A stretch of 31,581 nucleotides of DNA from CAYSIX01 sp964431205. Its GTDB lineage: Bacteria; Planctomycetota; Phycisphaerae; Phycisphaerales; Phycisphaeraceae. The position numbers were made by a program, and so were the translations under genes. Each line of letters starts with the position of its first letter. Position 1 is the first letter of the stretch. The stretch is taken from assembly GCA_964431205.1 (NCBI GenBank), contig CAYSIX010000011.1, positions 1 to 31,581 of the forward strand, written 5' to 3'. The notes below the pieces were generated by a model. It ran no database searches. It saw only the letters and a program-made list of their open reading frames with translations, and was not told where the DNA came from. Of this stretch, positions 31,543-31,581 are shown piece by piece.

Positions 31543-31556
31543 GGGTGACGTCACCC
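31543..31556. repeat. Perfect 14-bp palindrome
   Basis: GGGTGACGTCACCC is fully self-complementary. A further GTCACCC copy lies just upstream (31529 area), forming an alternative inverted repeat with the GGGTGAC arm. A regulator site or small structured element is possible. Confidence 0.5.
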
Positions 31557-31581
31557 CCTGGGGAGAACCCTGAGTCTCGCG

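Larger units (their letters stand above)
31124..31581. other. Non-coding end region with tandem repeats, polypyrimidine tract and palindromes
   Basis: No gene is supported here. In order it holds a 16-bp tandem duplication (31315-31346), a C/T-rich tract with reiterated CTCCTACCTC-type units (about 31368-31462), a short AT-rich stretch (about 31480-31525), and two palindromes near the edge. It is probably the upstream region of a gene beyond the window. Confidence 0.6.

Noticed and set aside
1..31581. CRISPR arrays, tRNA or rRNA genes
   Set aside because: No regularly spaced repeats of 24-40 bp and no tRNA-like or rRNA-like sequence were recognised by eye; no covariance-model search could be run.

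Overview
The window looks like a high-GC chromosomal segment from a planctomycete, most likely of the Phycisphaerae type. The grounds are a VPEP-helix-Arg (PEP-CTERM) sorting tail, a type II prepilin-like protein with a C-terminal His/Asp-Gly element, several Gfo/Idh/MocA oxidoreductases and a ceramidase-fold hydrolase in a sugar locus. This is inferred from protein style, not from a marker gene. A run of ten N (21594-21603) marks an assembly gap.

Region A (1-8082) is a secreted and regulatory block. On the minus strand, two paralogous secreted repeat proteins (one running off the left edge, one complete with a PEP-CTERM tail) flank a BNR/Asp-box sialidase-like protein. A 543-bp non-coding stretch with an AT-rich island separates them from a plus-strand FCD-type GntR regulator, a prepilin-like protein and a secreted parallel beta-helix protein.

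Region B (8072-21381) is the most interesting part: two divergent transcription units that start only 17 bp apart at about 12030. Leftward run a ceramidase-fold hydrolase, an FGGY sugar kinase and an AGE-family epimerase, with overlapping stops and starts. Rightward run a DeoR regulator, a NagA-like deacetylase, a NagB-like protein, a class III aminotransferase, a Gfo/Idh/MocA oxidoreductase, a second one, an SDR, an IS3-like relic, a third Gfo/Idh/MocA protein and an HpaI-type aldolase. The NagA- and NagB-like proteins keep most catalytic residues, but by eye both lack the residues that grip the 6-phosphate in the E. coli enzymes. The cluster may therefore degrade an unusual, perhaps non-phosphorylated, acylated amino sugar by an oxidative route. 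No transporter is encoded in it.

Region C (21395-25311) starts with an assembly gap flanked by pieces of different genes (an amidohydrolase-like tail on minus, a subtilase-like piece on plus). It continues with a compact set: galactose-1-phosphate uridylyltransferase, an inositol-monophosphatase-family phosphatase and a GHMP kinase whose signature resembles the kinase domain of plant L-arabinokinase.

Region D (25389-31123) is housekeeping-like: ScpB, a small lipoprotein, a DUF58 protein and a TgpA-type membrane transglutaminase, facing a convergent RsmJ-type 16S rRNA methyltransferase. The last 458 bp hold short tandem repeats, a long polypyrimidine tract and two palindromes, probably the control region of a gene beyond the window.

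No tRNA, rRNA or CRISPR array was recognised. Many genes use GTG or TTG starts that overlap the preceding stop codon, so several starts were placed by ribosome-binding site and overlap.
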